This document shows positions 56,993 to 64,000 of a stretch of 64,000 nucleotides of DNA, piece after piece. Origin of the DNA: Paraburkholderia sp. IMGN_8 (GTDB lineage: Bacteria > Pseudomonadota > Gammaproteobacteria > Burkholderiales > Burkholderiaceae); assembly GCF_038050405.1 (NCBI RefSeq), contig NZ_CP150901.1:1674001-1738000 (forward strand). Reading direction: 5' to 3'. Positions within the stretch are counted from its first letter, which is position 1. Every line of letters starts with the position of its first letter. Position numbers and translations under genes: made by a program. The notes under the pieces are model-generated. The model ran no database searches, had not been told where the DNA came from, and saw only the letters and a program-made list of their open reading frames with translations.

Positions 56993-58504
56993 ATGAATTG
57001 CGAAACCATCAAGTCCGCTCCGGCAGCATTTGCCGGACCCGCTGGACCCGCCGCCGCCGTGGTGTGCGCTGTTGAACAGACCGCGCCGCGCTTTGAGCGC
57101 CAGGGGCTCGCGCTCGCCGTGCTGTTCGTCGGCGCGTTTCTCGCGCCGCTCGACTATTTCATTGTCAACCTTGCGTTGCCGTCGATCCATACGGGGCTGA
57201 ACGCCAGCGACGCGCAGTTGCAACTCGTAGTGTCTGCCTACGCGTCCGCGTACGCCGTGTTGCTGATCACGGGCGGGCGCCTGGGCGACCTGTACGGCCG
57301 GCGCCGCATGTTCATGACCGGGATGGCGGCATTCGTGGTCGCCTCGGCGTTGTGTGGTTTTGCCACCAGCGGCCACATGCTGGTGATCTCGCGGATCGTG
57401 CAGGGCGTGGCGGCCGCGGTGATGGCGCCGCAAGTGCTGGCAACGATTCGCGCGGTCGTGCCGCTGCATCAGCAGACCAAAGTGATGAGCTTCTACGGCT
57501 TCATGTTCGGCATGTCGTCGATCGTCGGGCAACTCGGCGGCGGCGCGCTGATCACGTATCACCCGTTCGGACTCGACTGGCGCATCATCTTTCTGCTCAA
57601 TATTCCGATCGGCATTCTCGCGTTCATCGGCACGTGGAAGTTCGTTCCGGAGAATCAGCCGGCCACGCGCATCGGCATCGACGTGAAGGGTGTCGCGCTG
57701 CTCTCCGCGGTGCTGCTGCTCATCATCTATCCGATGACGCATGGCCGCGAAGCCGGCTGGCCGGCGTGGACCTTCGCGATGTTCGCGCTTGCCGCGCCCG
57801 CGTTCGCGCTATTCGTGGCGACCGAGCGGCGTGTCGAGCGGCGTGGCGGCCATCCGCTGGTGGATCTGCAATTGTTTCGCAACCCGGCGTTCGCACTGGG
57901 TCTCGTGCTCGCGTTCCTGTTCTATTGCAACAGCGCATTTTTCCTGACCTACGGGATCTTTCTGCAAACCGGTTTGCACTGGAGCCCGCTCGCTTCGGGC
58001 ATGGCCATCATGCCGTTCGCGGTCGGCTTCGTGGTCGGCCCGCTGACCTCGCCGGCCGTGGTCAATCGCATCGGCGGGCATGTGCTGACGCTCGGCTTTT
58101 CGATGATGACGGTGGGTTTCACGGTCACGGGCTGGTCCGCCACTCACGCCGCTATGCCGGACCTGCTGTTCTATTGCGGGCTGGTGTGCGCGGGCGTCGG
58201 CCACGGCCTGTTGCTGCCGTCGATCATGCGCATCGTGCTGCTGGAAGTCGTACCCGAGAAGGCAGGGCTCGCTTCGGGCGTGGTGTCGTCGACCTTGCAG
58301 ATCGGCTCGGCCTTCGGCACCGCGGCGATCAGCGGCGCGTTCTTCGGCGTGATCGGGGGCCGCGCGACGCCGGATGCGTATGCGCATGGGTTCCAGTACA
58401 GCCTCGCAATCAATGCGTTGCTCATGCTCGCGTGTATTGGTTTGAGCGTGCTGCTGGTGCGGCATCAGCAATTGGCATTGCGCCGGGTTGCAGCGCCGCT
58501 TTGA
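56993..58504 (+). CDS. DHA2-family MFS transporter
   Basis: 503 residues, about 14 helices. It has FLAPLDYFIVNLALPSIHTGLN (motif D1), GGRLGDLYGRRRMFM (motif A), and SRIVQGVAAAVMAPQVLATI. The late half includes FMSFYGFMFGMSS-like helices. It is paired with the TetR gene; likely a drug or metabolite exporter. Confidence 0.9.
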   Translation: MNCETIKSAPAAFAGPAGPAAAVVCAVEQTAPRFERQGLALAVLFVGAFLAPLDYFIVNLALPSIHTGLNASDAQLQLVVSAYASAYAVLLITGGRLGDLYGRRRMFMTGMAAFVVASALCGFATSGHMLVISRIVQGVAAAVMAPQVLATIRAVVPLHQQTKVMSFYGFMFGMSSIVGQLGGGALITYHPFGLDWRIIFLLNIPIGILAFIGTWKFVPENQPATRIGIDVKGVALLSAVLLLIIYPMTHGREAGWPAWTFAMFALAAPAFALFVATERRVERRGGHPLVDLQLFRNPAFALGLVLAFLFYCNSAFFLTYGIFLQTGLHWSPLASGMAIMPFAVGFVVGPLTSPAVVNRIGGHVLTLGFSMMTVGFTVTGWSATHAAMPDLLFYCGLVCAGVGHGLLLPSIMRIVLLEVVPEKAGLASGVVSSTLQIGSAFGTAAISGAFFGVIGGRATPDAYAHGFQYSLAINALLMLACIGLSVLLVRHQQLALRRVAAPL

Positions 58505-58980
58505 TAGCGCGCGGAGAAAACGATTTCAACTACGCTGCCTAAAAACTTTTATGCACTTTAAACAAAGTGCTTCCGCAGCATCGCGGATTTACCGGTGAGT
58601 TTTCCGTTCACAGGTAATTTCGTTTTAACGGCGATCAGAATAAACCCGAATTAAATCGCCATCCGTAGATTAGATGTGACAAAAACCAGGACGCATCTTT
58701 TACGTGCCGATTTGAGTCGCTGCCGTAAAATTTCCTATCGTGCAGTGCCGCATGGGCGGGGGTTGTCGCTGTTTTTGAAGGGTTTTCCCGAGATATTCAG
58801 CCGATGGAGCGAGTCGAAGAGACACTTCGGTGCGGTTGGAAACAGTATCAACAAAAAGCACTTGCGGCGGATAAATTCGATTGCTAATCTTGGCAAACTT
58901 TTTAGAGGTTCTCTTCAGTAGGTCGAATGTCGAAATGCGCGTCTCAATGGCCTAAAACCACTTAACAGGTCCGTAGGGGA
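58505..58980. other. Intergenic, nothing recognised
   Basis: About 475 bases of lower-GC sequence than the neighbours. No ORF with family features is seen. It may contain the promoter for the DUF2158 gene. Confidence 0.35.
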
Positions 58981-59259
58981 ATGAATATGCTGACCGCTAC
59001 CATTGACGAATTCCAAACTCAGCCAGCCGCACGCTTCAGTGCCGGCGACGTCGTTACGTTGAAGGAAGGTGGTCCGCGCATGACCGTGACCTATGCGGGT
59101 CCCGTGGCGCTCAATCCGGGCGACTGGCTGATCTGCGAATGGTTTGACGAACACGGCGAACTGCGCCGCGAGATGTTTGCGTACGAGAGCGTACGGGCCG
59201 AGCCGCGCTCGATTCCCGCGGCCTCCGTGCTGTGGGGCAGGATTGGGCGGGCGGCTTAA
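58981..59259 (+). CDS. DUF2158 (YodC-like) family protein
   Basis: 92 residues, soluble. ARFSAGDVVTLKEGGPRMTV followed by LICEWFDEHGELRREMFAYESV matches the small YodC/DUF2158 family seen widely in proteobacteria. Function unknown. Monocistronic. Confidence 0.8.
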   Translation: MNMLTATIDEFQTQPAARFSAGDVVTLKEGGPRMTVTYAGPVALNPGDWLICEWFDEHGELRREMFAYESVRAEPRSIPAASVLWGRIGRAA

Positions 59260-59456
59260 AGCCGCGAGTAACAGCTCCGTCATTGAACTGTGCCTATAGA
59301 CTTGTGACTCAGCCGGCCCCGTAGAGGCCGAAGATCGCTTGCGCGACGAGGCTAGGGGAGCGCGCGGAGGTGGGGCGAGGCGTTCGGCTGCCCAGATGTC
59401 CCCCCGCTGTCGCGTCCGCCCCGATCAGAAGCGCGCTCATCAGATACTCCACTGCC

Positions 59457-60338
59457 TCAGACATGGGCTGCCTCCTTCGGCGAGGCTGACGCAGACGGCG
59501 CTCGCGCGCTCACCACCCAGCAAGCAGCGGTGTAGCGAACTTCGATTCCATGCACATAGGGATCGAAGGCGGCACGGACCGTCTCGATAACTTGCGTGCG
59601 CGTGTGCTCGTCCGCCTCCTGAAGGATCCTGCCGACGGGGCCGAGCCGGCTGAGGTAGCCGACCAATTCCTTTTCGGGCAGCGTGCAGTCCACGTCGATC
59701 GGCCGGATGTCGATCCCGGCCCAGCCGCTCTCGTCGAGGATGGAAGAGATCCGCTGCCGGTCCGCGAAGGCGAACTGCCCCGGCGCGCCTGGTTGGCGGG
59801 CGGGAAGGTTCGGGCGTAGCGGCGCCGCGGCGCGCTCGGGGGTCGTCATGAACGGATTTTCCGCGGCACTGCGCCAGGCGATGAACCGGAGTTCGGCGTC
59901 GTTCGTTGCGGCGCGCCGCAGGTTCGCGAAGGCTTGGACCGGGTTGTCGAAGAACATGACGCCGAAGCGCGACATGATCCTTTCGAAGCTCGCCGGCTCG
60001 AAGGCATGGGTCTGCGCGTCGGCACAGATGAAACGTGCCGTCGAGCCATCCCGTTCGGCGCGTGCCTGGGCGGCGGCGATCATCGGAGCCGAAATATCGG
60101 CGCCGACGCAACGCCCCTTCGCGCCGAGCCGCCGCGCCACGGCCAGCGTCGTGCTGCCCGTGCCACAGCCGACGTCGAGCACCCGGTGCCCGGATCCGGC
60201 ACACGTCATGTCGACAAGCAGGTCTTCAAATGGCTTGAACATCTCGTCGAGCACCTCCTGCGCTGCCACCCAGGCGCGTCCGGCGCTGCCGTTCCAAAGC
60301 GCCGTCTGCTCGTTTTCAGTCTGCTGGTTGACACTCAT
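59457..60338 (-). CDS. Class I SAM-dependent methyltransferase
   Basis: 293 residues. HRVLDVGCGTGSTTLAVARRLG is the SAM-binding glycine loop (motif I), with GVDAD-type CVGADISAPMIAAAQ, ARFICADAQTHAF and FERIMSRFGVMFFDNP after it. Substrate unknown. It is divergent from the MerR gene, and a MerR-type promoter with a long spacer lies between them. Confidence 0.88.
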   Translation of the reverse strand: MSVNQQTENEQTALWNGSAGRAWVAAQEVLDEMFKPFEDLLVDMTCAGSGHRVLDVGCGTGSTTLAVARRLGAKGRCVGADISAPMIAAAQARAERDGSTARFICADAQTHAFEPASFERIMSRFGVMFFDNPVQAFANLRRAATNDAELRFIAWRSAAENPFMTTPERAAAPLRPNLPARQPGAPGQFAFADRQRISSILDESGWAGIDIRPIDVDCTLPEKELVGYLSRLGPVGRILQEADEHTRTQVIETVRAAFDPYVHGIEVRYTAACWVVSARAPSASASPKEAAHV

Positions 60339-60379
60339 GGTCGTTGTCCTTTGCTTGCGCCCCGGGGAGCGGAAGCTAA

Positions 60380-60410
60380 ACTATGCAAGTTCAAGTCGAC
60401 TTGAGGTCAA
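60380..60410 (-). promoter_or_regulatory. MerR-type promoter with 19-bp spacer and palindromic operator
   Basis: Minus-strand TTGACC (60405-60410) and CATAGT (60380-60385) are separated by 19 bases, the stretched spacing typical of MerR-controlled promoters. The spacer contains a perfect 14-base palindrome TCAAGTCGACTTGA (60391-60404). It drives the methyltransferase. Confidence 0.6.
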
Positions 60411-60413
60411 GAG

Positions 60414-60851
60414 GTGAACAAGCTAGACATCGCCGAGGTGGCGCAGCGATCCGGCGTTCCCGCATCGACGCTGCGGTTCTACGAGGAAAAGGGGCTGATT
60501 GCCTCCTGCGGCCGGCGAGGGTTGCGCCGCCTGTTCGATGCGGGCGTGCTGGAGCGGCTGGCACTGATCGCGCTGGGGCGCGCCGCCGGCTTCTCGCTTG
60601 ATGAGATTGCGCTGATGTTCGCACCGGAGGGGCCGCCGCGTATCGACCGGCAGATGCTCGCGGCCAAGGCGGAGGAACTGGACAGGACGATCCGCAAACT
60701 GAGCGCCATGCGCGACGGTCTGCGGCACGCCGCGGCTTGCCCCGCACCGAGCCATATGGAATGCCCCACCTTCCGTCGCATCGTGCGGGCCGCCGCCTCT
60801 GGCGCGATCCGAGCGCGAGAGAGGAAGGCTCCGCCGCCACCCTGGAATTAG
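60414..60851 (+). CDS. MerR-family transcriptional regulator
   Basis: 145 residues from a GTG start. It has IAEVAQRSGVPASTLRFYEEKGLIAS (winged HTH) and the coiled dimerisation helix AAKAEELDRTIRKLSAMRDGLRHAAAC. The C-terminal end carries CPAPSHMECPTF, two cysteines near an HxxC that could bind a metal or sense thiol state. It lies beside the 19-bp-spacer promoter, as for SoxR/CueR-type regulators. Confidence 0.88.
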   Translation: MNKLDIAEVAQRSGVPASTLRFYEEKGLIASCGRRGLRRLFDAGVLERLALIALGRAAGFSLDEIALMFAPEGPPRIDRQMLAAKAEELDRTIRKLSAMRDGLRHAAACPAPSHMECPTFRRIVRAAASGAIRARERKAPPPPWN

Positions 60852-60870
60852 TCCGGCGCGCAGCGGAGCG

Positions 60871-61188
60871 CTATCCGTCGATCAATTTCAATCCCGCCAC
60901 CGAGAGCACGATCAACGTCATGCAAATCACACGGGGCGCGGAAACCGGGTCGTTGAAAAGCATCACGCCGAGCACGGTGATGCCGAGCGACCCGATCCCA
61001 GTCCACACCACGTAAGCCGTCCCGGCCGGCAAATGCTTCATCGCCAGCGTCAGCAAAAACACGCTGCCGAGCGCGGCTGCAATTCCGCCGATGCTCGGCC
61101 ACAGGCGCGTCCATCCATTTGCATATTTCAGCGCCAGCGCCATCAGGATTTCGACCGCGCTTGCTGCGAGCAGAATTAGCCATGCCAT
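60871..61188 (-). CDS. sugE: SugE-type small multidrug resistance protein (guanidinium exporter)
   Basis: 105 residues, four helices. MAWLILLAASAVEILMALALKYANGWTRLWPS holds the essential Glu of the first helix. LPAGTAYVVWTGIGSLG and VAGLKLIDG complete the SugE/Gdx pattern. It dimerises in the inner membrane to export guanidinium and quaternary ammonium cations. The start at 61188 follows ggagctcacg; an in-frame ATG at 61200 is less likely. Divergent from an HxlR regulator. Confidence 0.9.
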   Translation of the reverse strand: MAWLILLAASAVEILMALALKYANGWTRLWPSIGGIAAALGSVFLLTLAMKHLPAGTAYVVWTGIGSLGITVLGVMLFNDPVSAPRVICMTLIVLSVAGLKLIDG

Positions 61189-61260
61189 CGTGAGCTCCAT
61201 TGATGAGTGAGTGGTTAATGAGCGGCCAGCTTAGGGCTATAGTGATGCGCTCACCATTAC

Positions 61261-61274
61261 TTACCCACTGGTAA
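61261..61274. promoter_or_regulatory. Candidate HxlR operator
   Basis: Perfect inverted repeat TTACC-CACT-GGTAA directly before the HxlR start (61277), in the SugE/HxlR divergent region. Binding here would block the HxlR gene and could control SugE. Confidence 0.5.
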
Positions 61275-61276
61275 CC

Positions 61277-61696
61277 ATGGCATTGCCCGAGTCCGTCAAC
61301 GAGCCCTTCGCACCGGCCGATCAGCCCTATCGCGGCGACGTCTTCGACGCGGCCTGTTCGTCGCGCCTCGCGCTCGAACTGATCGCGGGGAAGTGGACGC
61401 TGCTTATCCTGCCGGCGTTATTGTCCGGCCCGATGCGCAACAATGCGCTGCTGCGCAAGATCGGCGGTATTTCACAGAAGGTGCTGACGCAGACGCTCAA
61501 GGAACTCGAGCGCAACGGTCTGGTGATCCGCGAGGCGCAGCCGGGTGCGGTGGCGCATGTGGAGTACCGGCTCAGTGAACTGGGACGAACGCTCAGTGAC
61601 GCGCTGGTGACGCTCGATCATTGGGCCGAGGAAAACGCGGCCAGGCTCGACGCTGCGCGTGAACGCTACGACGCGCGGCAGCAAACGCACCGCTAG
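61277..61696 (+). CDS. HxlR-family transcriptional regulator
   Basis: 139 residues. It has winged-helix IAGKWTLLILPALLSGPMRNNALLRKIGGISQKVLTQTLKELERNGLV and VAHVEYRLSELGRTL, standard for HxlR, with an N-terminal Cys (FDAACSSRLALEL) that often senses electrophiles. Divergent from sugE, which it probably regulates. Confidence 0.92.
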   Translation: MALPESVNEPFAPADQPYRGDVFDAACSSRLALELIAGKWTLLILPALLSGPMRNNALLRKIGGISQKVLTQTLKELERNGLVIREAQPGAVAHVEYRLSELGRTLSDALVTLDHWAEENAARLDAARERYDARQQTHR

Positions 61697-61755
61697 CTGA
61701 TGGCGGCCTGATCGCTGCCGGGTTGCTACATGGTTGCTACATGGTTGCTGCTTAT

Positions 61756-62076
61756 TTAAGGGTGCTTATTTTCCGCTTGCTCACGCGCCGTTGCGCGCTT
61801 CTTCACGCGCATCAGAAGCGCCGACGAAAACGATCTCATCAGCACGACCTTACGCTTCTGCACGATTTCACCCGCGACATTCTTCGGCGGGTTCGGCTGC
61901 AACGACCAGTAGAGCGCGAGCAGCCAGCCGAACCCGGTCCAGCCGATGCACGCGTTGAACAGCGCCAGCGTCAGCAGGTCGTGGCGCTTGCGGCGGTCCG
62001 CCAGAATCGACGGCAGGAAATACAGCGCCAATGCAAGCACCGCGGCGATGGCCTGAACGACGATATTGCCACCCAT
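61756..62076 (-). CDS. Superinfection-immunity-like (PF14373-type) small membrane protein
   Basis: 106 residues with two hydrophobic segments. The core ADRRKRHDLLTLALFNACIGWTGFGWLLALYWSL matches small membrane proteins annotated from the phage T4 Imm superinfection immunity family, which are widespread in bacteria. Antiphage function in this host is not shown. I use the start at 62076; the upstream reading lacks family sequence. It is likely chromosomal. Confidence 0.7.
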   Translation of the reverse strand: MGGNIVVQAIAAVLALALYFLPSILADRRKRHDLLTLALFNACIGWTGFGWLLALYWSLQPNPPKNVAGEIVQKRKVVLMRSFSSALLMRVKKRATAREQAENKHP

Positions 62077-62269
62077 AGCCCGGCTCTCCAATACACGACG
62101 TATGCCACGATTGTCGCGCGATTGCCTTGTTTGCGCACCTGATTTACCCCTTGCCAGGCGGAGCATCGCCAGCGTCTCGCGCGTGAAAACGCGGCGAGGG
62201 GTTTAGCCGGTTCTTCATCAGGACTATCATGGGCGTTTCGACTGAACAGAACCCGAACGGACCGCCATC

Positions 62270-63733
62270 ATGATCTCCGACGATACGACCCAGCACGCTC
62301 AGCGCATCAACCACGACACGCTACGCGAATTCGTAGACCGCAAATGGAACGACGAGATCGTGCCGGCGCTGACGGACTACATCGCGGTGCCTGCCAAGAG
62401 TCCGGCGTTCGATCCCGACTGGGTCGCGCACGGCTATCTGGAGCGCGTGATCACCGATGCGGCGCAGTGGGCCGAACAGCAGCCGGTGCGCGGTCTGAAG
62501 CTGGAAGTGGTCCGTCTGCCGGGCCGCACGCCGGTGATTTTCTTCGAAACGGCCGCCACCCGTTCGGGCAGTGAAGAAACGATCGTGCTGTACGGCCACC
62601 TCGACAAGCAGCCTGAGTTCGACGGCTGGCGCAACGACCTCGGGCCGTGGACGCCGAAGCTCGAAAACGACAAGCTGTACGGCCGCGGCGGCGCCGACGA
62701 CGGCTACGCGATTTACGCCAGCCTGACGGCGATCGCCGCGCTGGACGCGCAAGGCATCGAACGTCCGCGCTGCGTTGGGCTGATCGAAACGTGCGAGGAG
62801 TCGGGCAGTTACGATCTGCTGCCGTACGTCGACGCCTTGCGCGAACGTCTCGGCAAAGTGGGGCTGGTGGTGTGCCTCGATTCCGGCGCGGGCAACTACG
62901 ATCAACTGTGGCTCACCACGTCGCTGCGTGGCCTGGTGGCCGGCGACCTCGAAGTCCAGGTGCTCGATGAAGGCATCCACTCGGGCGGCTACGGCGGCAT
63001 CGTACCGTCGAGCTTCCGCATCATGCGGCAACTGTTCGACCGCCTCGAAGACGCGTCCAACGGCAATCTGCTGCCGAAGGGTTTTCATTGCCCGATCCCG
63101 GTCGAGCGCCTGCGCGAAGCAGAGGCGACCGCCCAGATTCTCGGCGACGATGTCTGGAAGAAAATTCCGTGGGCCTGCGGCCAGGATGGCCGCCAGGTGC
63201 TGCCCACCACCACCGATCCGCAAGAGGCCTTGCTCAATTCGACGTGGCGTCCGTCGCTGTCCGTGACCGGCGCGGCCGGCTTGCCCGCTCTCGCCGATGC
63301 CGGCAACGTGCTGCGCCCGCGCACGGCGTTCAAGCTGTCGCTGCGCCTGCCGCCGCTCATCGAGGCGGAGAAAGCCGTCGCCGAACTGAAGTCGCTGCTC
63401 GAATTCGATCCGCCGTACAACGCCAAGGTGACCTTCAAGCCGGACGCGGGCGCGGCTACCGGCTGGAGTGCGCCCGATCTGGCGCCGTGGCTCGCAACGG
63501 CGCTCAACGACGCATCGCGTCAGCACTACGGCGCGGACGTCGCGTACATCGGGCAGGGCGGCACGATCCCGCTGATGAACGTGCTGAAAGCCGGCTTCCC
63601 GCAGTCGCAGTTCATGGTGTGCGGCGTGCTCGGGCCGAAGTCGAACGCGCACGGGCCGAATGAGTTTCTGCACGTGCCGTATGGCAAGAAGCTGACGGCA
63701 GCCGTTGCCGAGGTGATCGCCGCCGCGCCTTGA
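62270..63733 (+). CDS. M20-family metallopeptidase (dipeptidase-like)
   Basis: 487 residues. It has the zinc-ligand motifs LYGHLDKQP, GRGGADDGY (bridging Asp), ETCEESGS (catalytic Glu pair), CLDSGAG and the late NAHGPNEFLHV. A dimerisation lid lies in the middle. It hydrolyses dipeptides or acylated amino acids in the cytosol. The start at 62270 is a plausible ATG without a strong ribosome site. Confidence 0.92.
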   Translation: MISDDTTQHAQRINHDTLREFVDRKWNDEIVPALTDYIAVPAKSPAFDPDWVAHGYLERVITDAAQWAEQQPVRGLKLEVVRLPGRTPVIFFETAATRSGSEETIVLYGHLDKQPEFDGWRNDLGPWTPKLENDKLYGRGGADDGYAIYASLTAIAALDAQGIERPRCVGLIETCEESGSYDLLPYVDALRERLGKVGLVVCLDSGAGNYDQLWLTTSLRGLVAGDLEVQVLDEGIHSGGYGGIVPSSFRIMRQLFDRLEDASNGNLLPKGFHCPIPVERLREAEATAQILGDDVWKKIPWACGQDGRQVLPTTTDPQEALLNSTWRPSLSVTGAAGLPALADAGNVLRPRTAFKLSLRLPPLIEAEKAVAELKSLLEFDPPYNAKVTFKPDAGAATGWSAPDLAPWLATALNDASRQHYGADVAYIGQGGTIPLMNVLKAGFPQSQFMVCGVLGPKSNAHGPNEFLHVPYGKKLTAAVAEVIAAAP

Positions 63734-64000
63734 GCGCGGAGCAGGCCGACCGCTGGTCGGCGCGTCTGCCGCATCTGCAGCAACGCCGCGTTCGATCAAG
63801 CGGGTGAGTGGGTCACCCGCGCCATTTATGCCATTTGAATGCTCCGCGTCTGGTGGCGCTGCCCGGCAGCCCGCCAATAGCAAAAACAAATACCCACAAG
63901 CTATATTTTCGATTGCATTACCTAATCAAAAATTACTTCTTTTGCTTCCCATTCCGGCAAGAAATTCCGTATTTGCTCGTTCACTAATTAGTTGGCAGTT
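63734..64000. other. Intergenic to window end
   Basis: No gene recognised. GC-rich near the peptidase stop, then A+T-rich sequence to the edge. A promoter or another gene's start may lie beyond the window. Confidence 0.35.

Overview
The window is high-GC chromosomal DNA from a Burkholderiaceae bacterium, most likely Paraburkholderia or a close Burkholderia. The reasons are nine copies, intact or broken, of small exported DUF4148 proteins, a Burkholderia-type trimeric porin, a complete valine-catabolism operon, and Burkholderia-style interspersed repeats. No rRNA, tRNA, CRISPR array or phage was seen.

Layout. 1-6 kb: DUF1488 protein, AzgA-like purine permease, YaiI/YqxD protein, one DUF4148 protein and a slipin-NfeD membrane pair. 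6-14.8 kb: a divergent AraC regulator and a valine/isobutyrate operon (acyl-CoA dehydrogenase, AMP ligase, mmsA, mmsB, enoyl-CoA hydratase, 3-hydroxyisobutyryl-CoA hydrolase). 14.8-18.4 kb: a large inverted-repeat element split by an IS110 and an IS481 element. 18.4-20.3 kb: a siderophore-interacting flavoprotein and a His-rich PadR regulator, resembling E. coli YqjH/YqjI. 20.3-37.7 kb: an accessory region with a porin, CopC, patatin, YceI, a Tat-exported metallophosphoesterase with a cupredoxin, an ECF sigma/anti-sigma pair, a membrane adenylate cyclase with a ferredoxin domain, an IS6 element, and intact and decayed DUF4148 genes. 37.7-46.5 kb: glutaminase, AraC, EmrB-type transporter, two hydrolases, an orphan MreB paralogue and citrate synthase. 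46.5-47.4 kb: an uninterrupted copy of the inverted-repeat element. 47.5-64 kb: debranching enzyme, an RpiR-controlled Ntn-hydrolase/aminotransferase cluster, OsmC, a PEP mutase-family enzyme, TetR/MFS, MerR/methyltransferase, SugE/HxlR and an M20 peptidase.

The strongest new signal is a putative ECF regulon. A promoter (GG)GAATA-N17-GTCTAC, or a close variant with exactly the same spacing, lies in front of the ECF sigma gene itself, the metallophosphoesterase-cupredoxin operon, and five DUF4148 loci. Four of the nine DUF4148 loci in the window are pseudogenes.

The second is the large palindromic repeat. Its terminal hairpins keep perfect pairing by compensatory changes and serve as insertion sites for two unrelated ISs. 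Base composition skew appears to change sign across the palindrome: G+T-rich on the left and A+C-rich on the right, whichever way the genes run.

All functional calls come from reading translated sequence and motifs; no database search was run.
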